Source: Alphaproteobacteria bacterium (GTDB lineage Bacteria > Pseudomonadota > Alphaproteobacteria > DSM-16000 > Inquilinaceae). From it: DNA of 64,000 nucleotides. The notes beneath the pieces are model-generated. The model saw only the letters and a program-made list of their open reading frames with translations, was not told the DNA's origin and ran no database searches. Position 1 is the stretch's first letter. Each line of letters opens with the position of its first letter. A program made the position numbers and the translations under genes. Positions 7,767-17,465 of the stretch are shown piece after piece. The stretch covers positions 248,001 to 312,000 of the forward strand of contig JANQGH010000100.1 of assembly GCA_028277405.1 (NCBI GenBank). The letters are read 5' to 3'.

Positions 7767-9791
7767 ATGGGCAGTGCGGCAGGCAACCTTTTGGGCGAGG
7801 AAACCAGCCCGTATCTGCTGCAACATGCCGACAATCCCGTTCACTGGCGCGCCTGGGGGGAACCGGCCTTGGCCGAGGCGCGGGCCGGCAACAAGCCGAT
7901 CCTGCTGTCCGTCGGCTACGCCGCCTGCCATTGGTGCCACGTCATGGCGCATGAAAGCTTCGAGAACGAAGCGATCGCCGCGCAGATGAATGACGGCTTC
8001 GTCAACATCAAGGTCGACCGTGAGGAACGGCCGGACATCGACCAGATCTATCAGCACGCGCTGGCCTTGCTGGGAGAGCAGGGCGGCTGGCCGTTGACCA
8101 TGTTCCTGACCCCGGACGGCGAACCGTTCTGGGGCGGCACCTACTTCCCGCCGACATCGCGCTGGGGCCGGCCGGGCTTTCCCGACGTGCTGCGCGCCAT
8201 CGCCGACACCTACCAACGCGAGCCTGAGAAGGTCACCAAGAACGTCACGGCGCTGCGCGACGCGCTGGCGAAGGTCAGCACCAACCGGGCCGGCGATGGG
8301 GTAACGATCGCGCTGTTGGACCAGATCGCGGACCGCCTCATCGGTGAGATCGATCCGGTTTGGGGCGGCGTCGGCCGCGCGCCGAAGTTTCCGCAGACCT
8401 ACGTCATGGACGTGCTGTGGCGGGCCTGGCGGCGGACCAAGGACGATCGGTTCCGCGCCGCCGTCACCAACACGCTGACCCATATGTGCCAGGGCGGCAT
8501 TTACGACCATCTGGGCGGCGGATTCGCACGCTATTCCACCGATACCGAATGGCTGGCGCCCCATTTCGAGAAGATGCTGTACGACAATGCTCAGCTGATT
8601 GACCTCCTGAGCCTCGTCGGCAAGACGACCGGCGCGCCGCTTTATCGCCAGCGGCTTGAAGAGACGGTCGGCTGGGTCTTGCGCGAGATGGTGGCCGAGG
8701 GCGGCGGTTTCGCCGCCACCCTGGATGCCGACAGCGAGGGCGAGGAAGGCCGCTTCTATGTCTGGAACGAGGCCGAGATCGACACGCTGCTGGGCGACCG
8801 GGCGCCGCTGTTCAAGCAACACTACGAGGTGACGGCGGACGGCAATTGGGAAGGCAAGACGATCCTGAACCGGCGGCGTAGCGGCGGTCTGGAACAGCCC
8901 GAGATCGAGGCTCAGCTCGCGGACGCGCGGGCGACGCTCTTGGCCGCGCGGGACAAACGGGTTTGGCCGGGCTGGGACGACAAGGTGCTGGCCGACTGGA
9001 ACGGCCTGATGATCGCCGCACTGGCCGACGCGGGCGTTGTCTGGGACCGCCCGGACTGGCTGGCAGCCGCGCGCACGGCCTACGACTTCGTCACCACCGA
9101 GATGCAGCGGGACGGACGCCTGCTTCACGCCTGGCGGCACGGCCGGGTCCAGCACGCGGCGATGCTGGACGACTATGTCAACATGACGCGCGGTGCCTTG
9201 CGGCTCTACGAGGCGACGGGCGACGACGGATTTCTGGCCCAGGCCGAAAGCTGGGTGGCGGCTCTCGACCAGCATTATTGGGACGACGCTGACGGCGGCT
9301 ATTTCTACACCGCCGACGATGCAGAGGCGCTGATCGTGCGGACCAAGACGGCCCACGACAATGCCGTGCCGTCGGGCAACGGAACCATGATTGCGGTGCT
9401 GAGCGACTTGTCGTTGTTGACCGGCAAGCCGGCCTATCGCGACCGGGCCGAGGCGATCGTGAAGTCCTTTGCGGGCGAGGTAAACCGCAACTTCTTCCCG
9501 CTGGCAACGTTGCTGAATGGCGCCGAACGGCTGGCGCGCGGACTGCAGATCGTCATCGTCGGCGACCGGAAAGACCCGGCAACAACGGGCTTGATGCGGG
9601 CGGTGTTGGATCAGGCGCTGCCCGATCGGCTCCTGCTGGTCATCTCCCCGGACGATCATCTTCCGAACGGTCATCCGGCCGCCGGCAAGGGCTTGGTGAA
9701 TGGCAAGCCGGCGGCCTATATTTGTGAGCATATGACCTGCCAGGCGCCCTTGACCGACCCGGACGCCGTTGCCGGAGCCCTCGCCCCATGA
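7767..9791 (+). CDS. Thioredoxin-domain / DUF255 protein (YyaL, spermatogenesis-associated 20 family)
   Basis: A 674-residue protein of the YyaL/SSP411 family. The N-terminal thioredoxin-like domain (residues 1-160) has the conserved NLLGEETSPYLLQHADNPVHW start and a CHWCHVM redox motif near residue 54. The rest is an alpha/alpha barrel related to N-acylglucosamine 2-epimerases and glycosidases (GGIYDHLGGGFARYSTD, WLAPHFEKMLYDNAQL, PGWDDKVLADWNGLMI). The reaction is unknown; the family is described only as a redox or carbohydrate-type enzyme. ATG 7767 with AAGGA upstream is preferred to a start 12 codons earlier. Its stop overlaps the ogt start by four bases, so translation is probably coupled. 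Confidence 0.93.
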   Translation: MGSAAGNLLGEETSPYLLQHADNPVHWRAWGEPALAEARAGNKPILLSVGYAACHWCHVMAHESFENEAIAAQMNDGFVNIKVDREERPDIDQIYQHALALLGEQGGWPLTMFLTPDGEPFWGGTYFPPTSRWGRPGFPDVLRAIADTYQREPEKVTKNVTALRDALAKVSTNRAGDGVTIALLDQIADRLIGEIDPVWGGVGRAPKFPQTYVMDVLWRAWRRTKDDRFRAAVTNTLTHMCQGGIYDHLGGGFARYSTDTEWLAPHFEKMLYDNAQLIDLLSLVGKTTGAPLYRQRLEETVGWVLREMVAEGGGFAATLDADSEGEEGRFYVWNEAEIDTLLGDRAPLFKQHYEVTADGNWEGKTILNRRRSGGLEQPEIEAQLADARATLLAARDKRVWPGWDDKVLADWNGLMIAALADAGVVWDRPDWLAAARTAYDFVTTEMQRDGRLLHAWRHGRVQHAAMLDDYVNMTRGALRLYEATGDDGFLAQAESWVAALDQHYWDDADGGYFYTADDAEALIVRTKTAHDNAVPSGNGTMIAVLSDLSLLTGKPAYRDRAEAIVKSFAGEVNRNFFPLATLLNGAERLARGLQIVIVGDRKDPATTGLMRAVLDQALPDRLLLVISPDDHLPNGHPAAGKGLVNGKPAAYICEHMTCQAPLTDPDAVAGALAP

Positions 9792-10345
9792 CCTCTCTTG
9801 CCGCCGACCAGACCGTAGTGCCCCGCTTCGACACCCGTCCGGACCCGTCGCTCACCCCCTTCGGCAGTGTCGACGGCCATCAGCTCGCGATCGAAACGCC
9901 GGCCGGATGGATCACGCTGACAGCGGTGGGCGACAAGCTCGACACGTTGAATTTCGGCCACGCCGATGGGGGAGACCGCCCGAACGAGGTACTGCAGGAG
10001 ACCGCGCGGCAGTTGGAAGCCTACTTCGATGGCGACCTCAAAGCGTTCGACCTGCCGCTGACCGACGCGCCGACACCCCATGCAGAAGCGGTCCGACAGG
10101 CGATGCTGGACATTCCCTATGGCGGCACGGGCAGCTATGGCGGCATCGCCCAGGCCTATGGCGGGTCGCCGCGGTCGGTCGGCAATGCCTGCCGGAACAA
10201 CAAGATTGCAATCATCGTGCCCTGTCACCGTGTGCTGGGTGCGGGCGGCAAGATCGGCGGGTTCGGCGGGTCCACCGACCCCAACGGCCCGGCACTGAAC
10301 CGAAAGCGCTGGTTGCTGGCCCACGAAGGCGCCACGCTGCTTTAG
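9788..10345 (+). CDS. ogt: Methylated-DNA--[protein]-cysteine S-methyltransferase
   Basis: A 185-residue suicide repair enzyme that moves the alkyl group of O6-alkylguanine to its own cysteine. The active site IIVPCHRVLGAGGKIGGFGG is intact, with acceptor C146. The helix-turn-helix stretch IPYGGTGSYGGIAQAYGGSPRSVGNACRNN precedes it, giving the order expected for Ogt/MGMT proteins. An N-terminal RNase H-like domain occupies roughly the first 95 residues. There is no Ada regulatory domain, so it is the constitutive Ogt type. Its ATG overlaps the stop of the upstream gene (ATGA), and the dienelactone hydrolase gene follows after 39 bp. Confidence 0.95.
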   Translation: MTSLAADQTVVPRFDTRPDPSLTPFGSVDGHQLAIETPAGWITLTAVGDKLDTLNFGHADGGDRPNEVLQETARQLEAYFDGDLKAFDLPLTDAPTPHAEAVRQAMLDIPYGGTGSYGGIAQAYGGSPRSVGNACRNNKIAIIVPCHRVLGAGGKIGGFGGSTDPNGPALNRKRWLLAHEGATLL

Positions 10346-10384
10346 ATCAAGAACACCAATACCGACGACTGGAGGTTTCTCACC

Positions 10385-11080
10385 ATGGCCACCGTGACGA
10401 TCAATGCCGCCGATGGCGGCCAGTTCAGCGGCTATCTTGCCTTGCCGGACGGCGGGCGCGGCCCGGGCGTGCTGGTCATTCAGGAAATCTTCGGCGTCAA
10501 CAAGGTCATGCGCGACATCTGCGATGACCTAGCGGCTCAAGGCTATGTCGCGCTTTGCCCCGACCTGTTCTGGCGCATCGAACCCGGCATCGACATCACC
10601 GACCAATCCGAGGCCGAATGGCAAAAGGCGTTTGAACTGTACAACGCTTTCGATGTCGACCTTGGCGTGAAAGACCTGATATCGACGCTGGCGTTCCTGC
10701 GCGGCCATGATGCCTGTACCGGCAAGGTTGGCAGCGTCGGCTACTGCCTTGGCGGCAAGCTTGCGTATCTCATGGCGACCCGCAGCGATGCGGATGCATC
10801 CGTCGGCTTTTACGGCGTCGGCATCGAGGGTGACTTGGACGAGGCGGGCAAAATCTCCGCGCCGCTGATGCTGCATATCGCGGGCGAGGACCAGTTCGTG
10901 CCCAAGGACGCCCAGCAGGCGATCCACGCAGCCTTGGATGACAATCCGCACGTCACCCTGATCGATTATCCCCAGCAGGATCACGCCTTCGCACGGAAGG
11001 GCGGTGCGCATTATGACGCGGCCTCGGCAGACGCCGCGAACATCAGCACCGCCGCGTTCTTTCAGCGGCATCTGGGCTGA
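10385..11080 (+). CDS. Dienelactone hydrolase family protein
   Basis: A 231-residue cytosolic alpha/beta hydrolase of the dienelactone hydrolase type. The catalytic triad is complete: C121 in the nucleophile elbow GYCLGG, D169 in AGEDQFVP and H200 in QQDHAF. The conserved E34 in VIQEIFGVN, which positions the cysteine in clcD-like enzymes, is also present. The natural substrate cannot be told from sequence; most genome copies lie outside chloroaromatic pathways and act on unknown esters or lactones. TGGAGG lies at good distance before ATG 10385. The quinone oxidoreductase gene starts five bases after the stop, so the two are very likely co-transcribed. Confidence 0.93.
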   Translation: MATVTINAADGGQFSGYLALPDGGRGPGVLVIQEIFGVNKVMRDICDDLAAQGYVALCPDLFWRIEPGIDITDQSEAEWQKAFELYNAFDVDLGVKDLISTLAFLRGHDACTGKVGSVGYCLGGKLAYLMATRSDADASVGFYGVGIEGDLDEAGKISAPLMLHIAGEDQFVPKDAQQAIHAALDDNPHVTLIDYPQQDHAFARKGGAHYDAASADAANISTAAFFQRHLG

Positions 11081-11085
11081 CGACC

Positions 11086-12060
11086 ATGGTGCACGCGATC
11101 CGTTTCCACGAGACCGGCGGACCGGATGTCCTGACGTGGGAGGAGGTCGACGTTCCGGCGCCAGGACCGGGCGAGGCCACGGTTAAGCACGGTGCGGTCG
11201 GCCTGAACTTCATCGACGTCTATCACCGGAGCGGTCTTTATCCGCTGGAGCTGCCCAGCGGCATCGGGATGGAGGGCGCCGGTGTTGTCACGGCTGTCGG
11301 CGACGGCGTCTCCGCACTGTCAGTCGGCGACCGTGTGGCTTACGCGACCATGCCGCTGGGCGCGTACGCCGAGGAACGCACGATGCCTGCCGACCGGCTG
11401 ATCAAGCTGCCGGACGCAATCGACGACCGAACGGCCGCCGCCATGATGCTGCAGGGTATGACGGCCGAATACCTGCTGCGCCGGACGTTCCGAGTCGAGG
11501 CCGGGCAATCCATCTTGATCCAGGCCGCCGCCGGCGGCGTCGGTCTGATCGCCTGCCAATGGGCGAAGCATCTTGGGGCAACGGTTATCGGCACGGTCGG
11601 TTCGCCGGCGAAGGCCGAGCTTGCCCGCGCCAACGGGTGCGACCATGCGATCCTCTATCGGAAAGAGGACATCGCCGAACGCGTGCGCGAGATCACCGAC
11701 GGCAAGGGGGTCGCGGTCGCCTACGACAGTGTCGGCCGGGACACGTACATTGCGTCCATGGACTGCCTAAGGCCGCGGGGGATGCTGGTCATCTTCGGCA
11801 ATGCTTCGGGGCCGGTCGACGCGCTCAACACGGGACTGCTGGCGCAAAAGGGCTCGCTGTACGTCACCAGACCCACGCTCATGACCTACACCGCCTCGAA
11901 CGAGGACCTGTACGCGTCGGCCGCTTCGTTGATCGACGTGGTGTCCAGCGGCGCGGTGAAGATCACGGTGAACCAAAGCTACCCGCTGAAGGACGCCGCC
12001 CAGGCCCATCGCGATCTCGAGGCGCGCAAGACCACGGGTTCGACGATCCTCGACATCTAG
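11086..12060 (+). CDS. NADPH:quinone oxidoreductase (zeta-crystallin family)
   Basis: A 324-residue zinc-free medium-chain dehydrogenase of the QOR/zeta-crystallin type, which reduces quinones or enones with NADPH. Visible are the N-terminal AIRFHETGGPDVLTWEEVDVPAPGPGEA, the substrate-side NFIDVYHRSGLYPLELPSGIGMEGAG, and the cofactor motif ILIQAAAGGVGLIACQWAKHLGATVIGT. The SPAKAELARANGCDHAI stretch that follows is typical of QOR. No structural zinc cysteines are present. Length matches E. coli QorA. It closes the plus-strand run DUF255-ogt-hydrolase-QOR. About 284 bp of non-coding sequence follow before the CHAP gene, with no clear terminator. Confidence 0.95.
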   Translation: MVHAIRFHETGGPDVLTWEEVDVPAPGPGEATVKHGAVGLNFIDVYHRSGLYPLELPSGIGMEGAGVVTAVGDGVSALSVGDRVAYATMPLGAYAEERTMPADRLIKLPDAIDDRTAAAMMLQGMTAEYLLRRTFRVEAGQSILIQAAAGGVGLIACQWAKHLGATVIGTVGSPAKAELARANGCDHAILYRKEDIAERVREITDGKGVAVAYDSVGRDTYIASMDCLRPRGMLVIFGNASGPVDALNTGLLAQKGSLYVTRPTLMTYTASNEDLYASAASLIDVVSSGAVKITVNQSYPLKDAAQAHRDLEARKTTGSTILDI

Positions 12061-12344
12061 CGGTTCCGCCGATCATGGCGACCGTTTGGCCTGGTCTTTC
12101 CCCTCGATAGATCTGGGCGGAAATGTGGCGCATTGGTGTCAGCAATACGCCAAGGGATCGTTCTTCGTCAGTTGAACCCTTTGTAGTTGCTTGCATTTGA
12201 GTGTTCGACAGCGGGGCCGTCGACCTTCCAAATGTCGCAACACTGTGGCAAAGCCGCAACAGACTGTCGCCCATTTGCCTAATCGACGGGCATCGAATCG
12301 GCTGCTATCAAACTGCTACGTTTTTGAGCAGCGGGGAGGCGAGG
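12061..12344. other. Non-coding gap before the exported-protein genes
   Basis: Both neighbours are on the plus strand, so this 284-bp gap probably ends one transcription unit and starts another. I see a GGGGAGG box just before the CHAP start, but no convincing -35/-10 pair, terminator hairpin or RNA gene. Some short frames cross it without recognisable products. Confidence 0.35.
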
Positions 12345-12869
12345 ATGCGTTGGGGAGCGCGCCGATCGACATGGGTACCGAAATTCATGCTGTTGATCGG
12401 ATTGGCGGTCGCCGGCCTCACCATATCCTCCACGGCTCAGGCGCAGCATTGCGTTAGAACCGTTCGCGCGCTCAGCGACTTCACCATCCGTGGAAACGCC
12501 TGGACCTGGTGGAACCAGGCTGCCGATTACGGCTACACGCGCGGCAGCATCCCGGAGCCCGGCTCCGTTCTCGTATTCGGCCGCCAGGGCAGCCTGCCTG
12601 TCGGCCATGTCTCGCTGGTGACGGCGATTATCGACGAGCGCACGATCTGGGTGCACCATACCTGGAGCCAGGGGCCACGCATCGAAGCCAGCGCCCAGGT
12701 CGTCGACGTTTCTGACGCCAATGATTGGAGCGCGGTGCGCGTCTGGCACGGCGAAACCGACACTTTGGGCAATTCAGTCCTGCGCATATCGGGCTTCATC
12801 TATCCGCGCGACGAGCACCCGCAGATGGTTTTGGTCGAAGCGGCAGCCAGCGCGATGGCGCTTTATTAG
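12345..12869 (+). CDS. Exported CHAP-domain peptidase/amidase-like protein
   Basis: A 174-residue protein with a signal peptide (MRWGARR start, FMLLIGLAVAGL core, cleavage after AQA about residue 33). The mature chain is a compact CHAP domain: catalytic-type C36 in QHCVRTVR, the GNAWTWWNQAADYGYTRGSIPEPGSVLVF core, and H88 in VGHVSLV. Asn, Asp or Glu as the usual third residue is replaced by an HH pair at 104-105, so activity is plausible but unproven. CHAP enzymes cut peptidoglycan amide bonds. ATG 12345 was chosen because it gives a good signal peptide and has GGGGAGGCGAGG upstream. Two more small exported-protein genes follow on the same strand. Confidence 0.8.
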   Translation: MRWGARRSTWVPKFMLLIGLAVAGLTISSTAQAQHCVRTVRALSDFTIRGNAWTWWNQAADYGYTRGSIPEPGSVLVFGRQGSLPVGHVSLVTAIIDERTIWVHHTWSQGPRIEASAQVVDVSDANDWSAVRVWHGETDTLGNSVLRISGFIYPRDEHPQMVLVEAAASAMALY

Positions 12870-12966
12870 ATCAATACGCGATCCAATCGGGTCGCCTGCG
12901 CTTCTTGGGCACGACTTGTTTGTGCTAAAGGGCGGATATGAGATCCAGCGCTGACAGCAGAACGTG

Positions 12967-13452
12967 ATGGTCGCCCGTCAGACATCTCGCATTGCGATGA
13001 TGCTGGTTGGCCTGTCGTTCCTGGTACTTCCAGCGGCGTCTGATCGGGGAAGTGCGTCAGCACAAACCTCAGCGCATGAGTCGTTCTTCTTTGTGGTCAA
13101 TGCGCCGGGTGGGTCTTTGCAAGGCGACGTTCTCGTCATGCGAGACGTATCAGGGGTCATCTATGTCAGCAACCGACCGCAAAGAGCTGCCGGGCTGATC
13201 GATGTTCAGGAGTTTCTGACCCACTGGACCGATCCATCCGACACCGACTTCGCCGCAGATCCGCCAAATGCGGCCGTTTCTTTCTTAAGCGGCGAGTTTG
13301 ACGACGCGGTCGTAGAATTGCGTGCCGCGGAGCGCAATGGCGATGATGTGCATTTCATGATTCAACTGATCGATGGCAGCCTGCCGACCGGCGACTTCGG
13401 GCCGGCGGGCTTGTTCATCGATCCGGCGTGGAATCCGGGACCCGGCGGCTAG
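12967..13452 (+). CDS. Hypothetical exported protein
   Basis: A 161-residue protein of unknown family. It has an N-terminal signal sequence (RQTSRIAMMLVGLSFLVLPAAS, likely cleavage near residue 32) and an acidic mature domain with alternating short strands (FFFVVNAPGGSLQGDVLVMRD, AVSFLSGEFDDAVVELRAAE, VHFMIQLIDGSLPTG) ending PAWNPGPGG. There are no cysteines and no membrane segment after the signal. A GTG directly before ATG 12967 is an alternative start. The cytochrome c gene begins right after its stop codon, which implies co-transcription and perhaps a shared periplasmic role. Coding is supported by frame length, signal peptide and tight packing rather than homology. Confidence 0.6.
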   Translation: MVARQTSRIAMMLVGLSFLVLPAASDRGSASAQTSAHESFFFVVNAPGGSLQGDVLVMRDVSGVIYVSNRPQRAAGLIDVQEFLTHWTDPSDTDFAADPPNAAVSFLSGEFDDAVVELRAAERNGDDVHFMIQLIDGSLPTGDFGPAGLFIDPAWNPGPGG

Positions 13453-13839
13453 ATGAGGCGCGCGACCGTCCTTTTGACGTTCGCTCTGACACTTCCAGCA
13501 ATGGCCCAGGACGACATGATAGAGCGGGGCCAGCAGCAATTTATCTGGTGCTCGGCCTGTCATTCAATAAAGCCGGGTGAAGATGGGCTGCAGGGCCCAA
13601 ATCTGGCCGCTATCCTTGGCAGCCGCGCCGGATCCCGCCCCAATTTCCCCTACACCGACGTGTTCGTCGGGTTGCGCGAAGACGGCGTGGTTTGGACGGC
13701 CGAAACGCTGGACGTCTTCCTGGCCGATCCGTTGGCATTCGCCCCTGGCAATGCCATGGGACCTGTTGGCATCTCCAGGACTGCGGATCGCGCGGACCTT
13801 ATTGCCTATCTGGAAGCGGTCTCCGCAACCAACCGATAG
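13453..13839 (+). CDS. Small class I cytochrome c
   Basis: A 128-residue exported c-type cytochrome. A signal peptide (residues 1-18, cut after AMA) precedes one heme-binding CxxCH, C33-S-A-C36-H37, in the order QQFIWCSACHSIKPGEDGLQGPNL. The likely axial methionine is M102 in GNAMGPVGI. The C-terminal helix DRADLIAYLEAVS is typical of class I fold cytochromes such as those in mitochondria and alphaproteobacteria. The redox partner is unknown. The gene starts on the base after the upstream stop codon. Its stop lies 23 bp from the convergent rho stop. Confidence 0.9.
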   Translation: MRRATVLLTFALTLPAMAQDDMIERGQQQFIWCSACHSIKPGEDGLQGPNLAAILGSRAGSRPNFPYTDVFVGLREDGVVWTAETLDVFLADPLAFAPGNAMGPVGISRTADRADLIAYLEAVSATNR

Positions 13840-13862
13840 GGGCGCCGGATACCGACGGCCTA

Positions 13863-15119
<1,257 letters not shown>

Positions 15120-15328
15120 GTGCTGAAGCCCGTGTTTCACCGGGACGGTTGGATCGCGGGATCACGACCTGGGACGGATACTGAACACGCGCCGAAACAC
15201 TGCGGCGCTTGCAACTGTAATGGGGAGAACCGAGCGGTCGTCAGCGTTAGTGACCGACGCCTGTTCTTTTGTTGCCGCCCTGTTTCCCAAGGACGGCGTC
15301 AAGACGTGCCCGTTATCGAAGAAATATG

Positions 15329-15357
15329 TGGGTAACGGAAGCCGGCAAACAAGTCAA
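15329..15357 (-). promoter_or_regulatory. Candidate rho promoter with long leader
   Basis: On the minus strand TTGACT (15357-15352) is followed after 17 bases by TACCCA (15334-15329). The -35 element is strong and the -10 weak, as in many alphaproteobacterial promoters. Start of transcription would fall about 200 bases before the rho ATG. The gap 15120-15404 holds nothing else I can name. Confidence 0.35.
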
Positions 15358-15404
15358 CAACATGCGAAAAGTCACGCCGGCGCGTGGTGCCACAGGGTCA
15401 GACG

Positions 15405-15923
15405 TCACGGCGCAGAACCCGCGTTCAGCGCTACCTCGACCGGTGGTGCGCGGCGCAATGTCTGATAAACCACGCAGTACCGTTCGGTCAGCTTCAACAG
15501 CGTTGCTCGCTGTTCTGCATCGAGATCGGCATCGAGATCGAACGTCAGGCGAACATCCTTGAAGCCGACGGGCGCATCGCGGTCCACGCCAAGCGTACCG
15601 CGGAAATCGAGGTCGCCTTCCGCCCGGACAGTGCCGCCCCGGACGTCGTAGCCAAGCGCGGTGGCAACCGCCTTCAAGGTCACGCCCGCGCAAGCCACCA
15701 GCGCCTGCAGCAGCATGTCGCCGGAACAGGCCGACAGGCCATCGCCGCCCGTTGCGCGGTGCAGGCCGGCCTCGACCACGGCCCGCGACGTTTCGACACT
15801 GCAGACAAGCCCCTCGCCGGAAAGATCGCCATCGGCCTTCAGGGTGATCAAGGCGCTGTCCGCATACTCACGGTACTGTTCCTTCAGCGGCGCCTGGATC
15901 GCCCGCAATTCCTCGCTCTTCAT
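15405..15923 (-). CDS. OsmC family protein
   Basis: A 172-residue OsmC/Ohr-fold protein. Both redox cysteines of the superfamily are present: one in the central helix MLLQALVACAGVTLKAVA and one in LTERYCVVYQTLRRAP. Members reduce organic hydroperoxides or are of unknown specificity. The N-terminal 40 residues (ALKEQY-like PLKEQYREYADSALITLKADGDL) mark the subgroup common in alphaproteobacteria rather than classical Ohr. It lies about 40 bp downstream of hemJ on the same strand, so it may be co-transcribed with the heme genes, where protection from peroxides would make sense. That link is inference. Start ATG 15923 is the only reasonable one. Confidence 0.9.
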   Translation of the reverse strand: MKSEELRAIQAPLKEQYREYADSALITLKADGDLSGEGLVCSVETSRAVVEAGLHRATGGDGLSACSGDMLLQALVACAGVTLKAVATALGYDVRGGTVRAEGDLDFRGTLGVDRDAPVGFKDVRLTFDLDADLDAEQRATLLKLTERYCVVYQTLRRAPPVEVALNAGSAP

Positions 15924-15961
15924 GCCATGTACCTATGGTTAGTCAGCAACGGTGACGCCGC

Positions 15962-16399
15962 CTAGAACGGCTGGACGATGACCATGATAACGATGATGAC
16001 CATCAAGACGGCGGGCACCTCGTTCATCACGCGATAAAACCGCTCGCTATGGCGGTTGGTGGCATTGACGAAATCCTTGCGCCACCTGGCCATGAAGCCG
16101 TGCAAGGCGGACAGGATCACCACCGCCGTCAGCTTCACGTGCATCCAAGGCTGCGACAGCAGCGCCGGATTGGCCACCAGCATCAAGATGCCGAACAGCC
16201 AGGCCGCGATCATGGCCGGGTTCAGAATGGCACGCAGCAGCTTCACTTCCATGGTCTTGAACAGGCGATCGGCCTCCGACCCTGCCGCGACCCGGCAGTG
16301 ATAGACGTAGAGGCGTGGCAGATAGAGCATCGCCGCCATCCAGGCGATCACGGAGATCACATGGAAGGCTTTGATCCAGAAGTAATACTCAAGAAGCAT
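15962..16399 (-). CDS. hemJ: Protoporphyrinogen oxidase HemJ
   Basis: A 145-residue inner-membrane protein with four predicted helices. It is the HemJ type of protoporphyrinogen IX oxidase used in most alphaproteobacteria instead of HemG or HemY. The signature LLEYYFWIKAFHVISVIAWMAAMLYLPRLYVYHC at the N-terminus carries the conserved histidine (HVISV), and MHVKLTAVVILSALHG holds the second His/Lys region. NRHSERFYRVMNEVPAVLMVIIVIMVIVQPF closes the chain. It sits 16 bp after hemH, completing a hemE-hemH-hemJ set that covers three of the last four steps of heme synthesis. Confidence 0.95.
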   Translation of the reverse strand: MLLEYYFWIKAFHVISVIAWMAAMLYLPRLYVYHCRVAAGSEADRLFKTMEVKLLRAILNPAMIAAWLFGILMLVANPALLSQPWMHVKLTAVVILSALHGFMARWRKDFVNATNRHSERFYRVMNEVPAVLMVIIVIMVIVQPF

Positions 16400-16415
16400 T
16401 GCTGTGTGTCTCCGA

Positions 16416-17465
16416 TCAGGCCGCTTTTAGCGGACACCCCGAATGCTGCGCGGGACAGGGGCGCGAGGTGTCCGCCGGGCAAACCGCTTGATCGCCACGG
16501 GCAAGCACGACGATTTCATCCGCCAGGCCGCCGATGAACCCGCTGCCGGCGTCGACGGTTGGTACCCGCTCGTAGGCCGGTGCGCCAGCCTCTTCCGCCA
16601 GCTCCCGGTACTCGATGTCCAGTTCGACGAGCGTCTCTGAATGCTCCGATACAAAGGCGATCGGCACCACCACCAGCGGCCGCTTGTCGCGCGCCGCGCG
16701 AACGATTTCGTCCTCCGTCGCTGGGCCGATCCATTTCAGCGGACCGACCTGGCTTTGGTAACAGCCGACCCAATCCAGATCGTCGATGGCCAGCGCCTCG
16801 ACCAACGCAGCCGCCGTCTGCTCGCACTGCCACTGATACGGATCGCCGGCTTCGACGATCCGTTCCGGCAAGCCGTGCGAGGAGAACAGCACGCGGGGCT
16901 GCCCATGCTCGGCGGCGCGCGCATAGGGCTCGCGGATCAGATCGGCCATCGACGCGATGAAACCCGGTTGCCAGGGATAGCAGCACAACAGCCGTGTCGG
17001 TGCCGTAAGGCCGACTTGCCGCACCGCCTGATGCCAGACGCGCACCGAGGATGCCGTCGTTGTCGTCGAATACTGTGGATAAAGCGGCACGAGCAGAACC
17101 TCGTCGGGATCGCTCTCTTGCACGGCCGTTACCGTTTCCATGGCCATCGGGTGCCAGTAGCGCATGGCGATATGGATGTCCGCGTTCAGGCCACGTTCAT
17201 CGAGGGCGCGCTTCAGCGCGTCCGCCTGCTGCTGCGTGTTCGGCAGCAGCGGAGAGCCGCCGCCGATATGCTCATAGATCTTGGTCGCCTCCTTGGCGCG
17301 CCGTCGCGATATCAACGATGCCAGGAAGAACCGGAACGGGTTCGGCACCCTGAGGATCGACGGATCGTTGAACAGGTTGAAGAGAAACGGGCGCACCGCT
17401 TCCGGCCCATCCGGACCGCCAAGATTGAACAGCACCACGGCATAGCGCTTTGCCTGTTCCGTCAC
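16416..17465 (-). CDS. hemH: Ferrochelatase
   Basis: A 349-residue ferrochelatase, inserting Fe2+ into protoporphyrin IX as the last step of heme b synthesis at the inner membrane face. Visible are VVLFNLGGPDGPEAVRPFLFNLFND at the N-terminus, the active-site histidine in VLFSSHGLPERIVEAGDPY, and the metal-site acid in VVVPIAFVSEHSETLVELDIEY. The C-terminus contains several cysteines (CPADTSRPCPAQHSGCPL), reminiscent of Fe-S-binding ferrochelatases. Whether a cluster forms cannot be said. The start overlaps the hemE stop by four bases, so the two are translationally coupled. Confidence 0.96.
   Translation of the reverse strand: MTEQAKRYAVVLFNLGGPDGPEAVRPFLFNLFNDPSILRVPNPFRFFLASLISRRRAKEATKIYEHIGGGSPLLPNTQQQADALKRALDERGLNADIHIAMRYWHPMAMETVTAVQESDPDEVLLVPLYPQYSTTTTASSVRVWHQAVRQVGLTAPTRLLCCYPWQPGFIASMADLIREPYARAAEHGQPRVLFSSHGLPERIVEAGDPYQWQCEQTAAALVEALAIDDLDWVGCYQSQVGPLKWIGPATEDEIVRAARDKRPLVVVPIAFVSEHSETLVELDIEYRELAEEAGAPAYERVPTVDAGSGFIGGLADEIVVLARGDQAVCPADTSRPCPAQHSGCPLKAA

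Noticed and set aside
7707..9731. 674-codon open frame on the minus strand opposite the DUF255 gene
   Set aside because: It is the antisense shadow of a high-GC gene. Its translation has no domain, is full of Arg/Gln/Val typical of shadows, and the plus strand carries a clear family member.
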